The position numbers were made by a program, and so were the translations under genes. Shown here piece by piece: positions 6,901-7,097 of a stretch of 7,097 nucleotides of DNA (position 1 is the stretch's first letter; each line of letters begins with the position of its first letter). The notes beneath the pieces are model-generated. The model made no database searches and was not told the origin of the DNA. It saw only the letters and a program-made list of their open reading frames with translations. Location of the stretch: assembly GCA_014728745.1 (NCBI GenBank), contig WJLC01000041.1, forward strand, positions 1 through 7,097. The letters are read 5' to 3'. This stretch comes from Candidatus Pacearchaeota archaeon (GTDB lineage: Archaea > Nanobdellota > Nanobdellia > Pacearchaeales > GW2011-AR1).

Positions 6901-7097
6901 TTTGCAAATCCAAAAGTCTCTCTCAAGTAATCTATCAGCATTAATACAACACAACTTGCAGTTGTTCCAGCACTTCTTATGGGCCCTGAAAAATAAACCT
7001 TAAAATACTCTTTTCCATCTCTTGTTTTTTCTATCTTGAGTTCAGTATAGCCTTCTAATGGAGAAGCCACAACAGCAATAGTAATATAAGCAAAACC
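3939..7097 (-). CDS. polC: DNA polymerase D large subunit DP2 (5' end outside window)
   Basis: This is the catalytic subunit of archaeal replicative PolD, which pairs with the DP1 exonuclease subunit. Residues are numbered from the GTG at 7070. The frame stays open for nine more codons to the window edge, reading into V-V-A-S-P-L-E-G, a conserved internal block (Pyrococcus has V-V-A-A-P-I-E-G), so the true start lies upstream and roughly the first hundred residues are missing. Landmarks: G-P-I-R-S-A-G-T-T-A (29-38); R-G-G at 127-129; R-P-V-F-G-H-P-S-W-S-G-G-F (198-210) and R-Y-G-R-S-R (213-218); F-I-G-T-R-M-G-R-P-E-K-A (486-497); a zinc ribbon with C540, C543, C552, C555; A-P-H-N-C-A-G (758-764); catalytic D-C-D-G-D-E (791-796), with D793 and D795 the metal-binding aspartates; a second zinc site at C962, C965, C978, C981; and a C-terminal PCNA-binding motif Q-E-S-I-D-K-W-F (1036-1043). 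No intein interrupts it. The gene is also called polD2 or dp2. Confidence 0.97.
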   Translation of the reverse strand, partial: GFAYITIAVVASPLEGYTELKIEKTRDGKEYFKVYFSGPIRSAGTTASCVVLMLIDYLRETFGFAKYDPTEEEIKRYVTENRDYHERITNLQYFPLEEEMIFLAEHLPIQIAGEPTAKLEVSNYKNLDRVETDRIRGGMCLIFSEGLAQKAAKGYRLLKHAKENGIKSTGFDFLEEYIELHEKLSISGKKESGSERPTYIRDLVAGRPVFGHPSWSGGFRFRYGRSRVDGFSAASLHPATMAVTDDFIAIGTQLKVEKPTKGCAIASCDSIEGPIVKMKSGTVRKLNDEEKVKELYSDIEEVIYLGDILFPFSDLANRNYNLIKPGYVQEWWKLDLRERDAEAEKKIDCFDVGFEKAIELSEEKSVPLHPDYIFYWSQISMEQFLGLVDWLKNARATKKIIFPYNKTEQEKFKLGKRALELLGVEHDVSIENVIVNEKNSQALFANLGLDLNLLNIEEKNLNEVLDKRHFQMGNSVLEAVNIVSNFEIKDKAGEFIGTRMGRPEKAKLRKLTGSPNVLFPVGNEGGRLRSVQAACEAGKVWGGFPLKHCEKCDKETIYRKCERCGEKTKQKYYFHETKEKSLDKEAKWGDKEGLPYQRREIDINHYLGSAVDLLEMNDNEVPLLIKGVRGLSSGDKQMEHLAKGILRAKYDLQVNKDGSIRFDATELPLNSFKPKEIGTSVEKLIELGYSKDINGKKLKNENQILQLKPHDVLLPSCPDSPDEKADDVFVRVAEFVDEELETFYNMKPFYKIKTREEIIGHLGVCMAPHNCAGVICRFIGFSKTQGLMASPFMHAAIRRDCDGDEAALMLLGDVLINFSRKFLPSHRGGTQDAPLVLNAKINAGEVDDQILDFEYVPNKEYPHELYKLAEKGEHSSKVKSITMCKDVFNNNKNPFIKIGFTHDTTDFNQGVTCSAYKKLGKMQEKVLHQMELVEKLRAADTADTAKLIIERHFIRDMRGNLRKFSMQGFRCVSCNESFRRPPLKGKCPKCNGKIIFTIHEGGIKKYLEPALELSEKYNLSKYLKQSLQMTKEYIDSVFGKELEKQESIDKWF

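Noticed and set aside
1..7097. CRISPR array, insertion sequence, toxin-antitoxin pair or other defence module
   Set aside because: There are no spaced direct repeats, transposase motifs, terminal inverted repeats or small paired genes, and nearly every base is accounted for by five conserved genes.

Overview
The window looks like AT-rich chromosomal DNA from an archaeon. The strongest evidence is the large subunit of the archaea-specific family D replicative DNA polymerase (PolD/DP2), which fills the right-hand 45%. Supporting signs are a GTPase with a C-terminal TGS domain, a tyrosyl-tRNA synthetase of the archaeal/eukaryotic type, a COG1784-type TctA-like membrane protein, and TATA elements about 26 bases upstream of start codons with no Shine-Dalgarno motif (leaderless transcription). 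High A+T, very short spacers, compact proteins and lysine-rich composition would suit a small-genome DPANN lineage such as Woesearchaeota or Pacearchaeota. That placement is inference and not proven by this window.

Layout from left to right: the first codons of a minus-strand gene that leaves the left edge (1-31); a minus-strand 3-methyladenine DNA glycosylase (39-596); a 46-base divergent promoter region; a plus-strand TGS-domain GTPase with eroded G3 and G4 motifs (643-1554); a 26-base convergent gap; minus-strand tyrosyl-tRNA synthetase (1581-2630); a 104-base divergent promoter region with two clear TATA elements; a plus-strand polytopic TctA-like protein (2735-3934); a 4-base convergent gap; and minus-strand DP2 (3939-7097), whose 5' end lies outside the window.

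Adjacent genes alternate in strand (apart from the glycosylase and the fragment to its left), so most are probably transcribed singly from their own promoters. The exception is the glycosylase and the fragment downstream of it, 7 bases apart, which could be co-transcribed. Four of the five full genes serve information processing (DNA repair, a probable ribosome-associated GTPase, tRNA charging, replication). The transporter-like protein is the metabolic outlier. No stretch longer than about 105 bases lacks a gene. I see no tRNA, rRNA, CRISPR array, insertion sequence, intein or defence system, and nothing that amounts to an undescribed multi-gene system. The points most worth a second look are residue-level: the GTPase motifs, the eukaryote-like core of TyrRS, substitutions at the DP2 active site, and a position in the glycosylase pocket.
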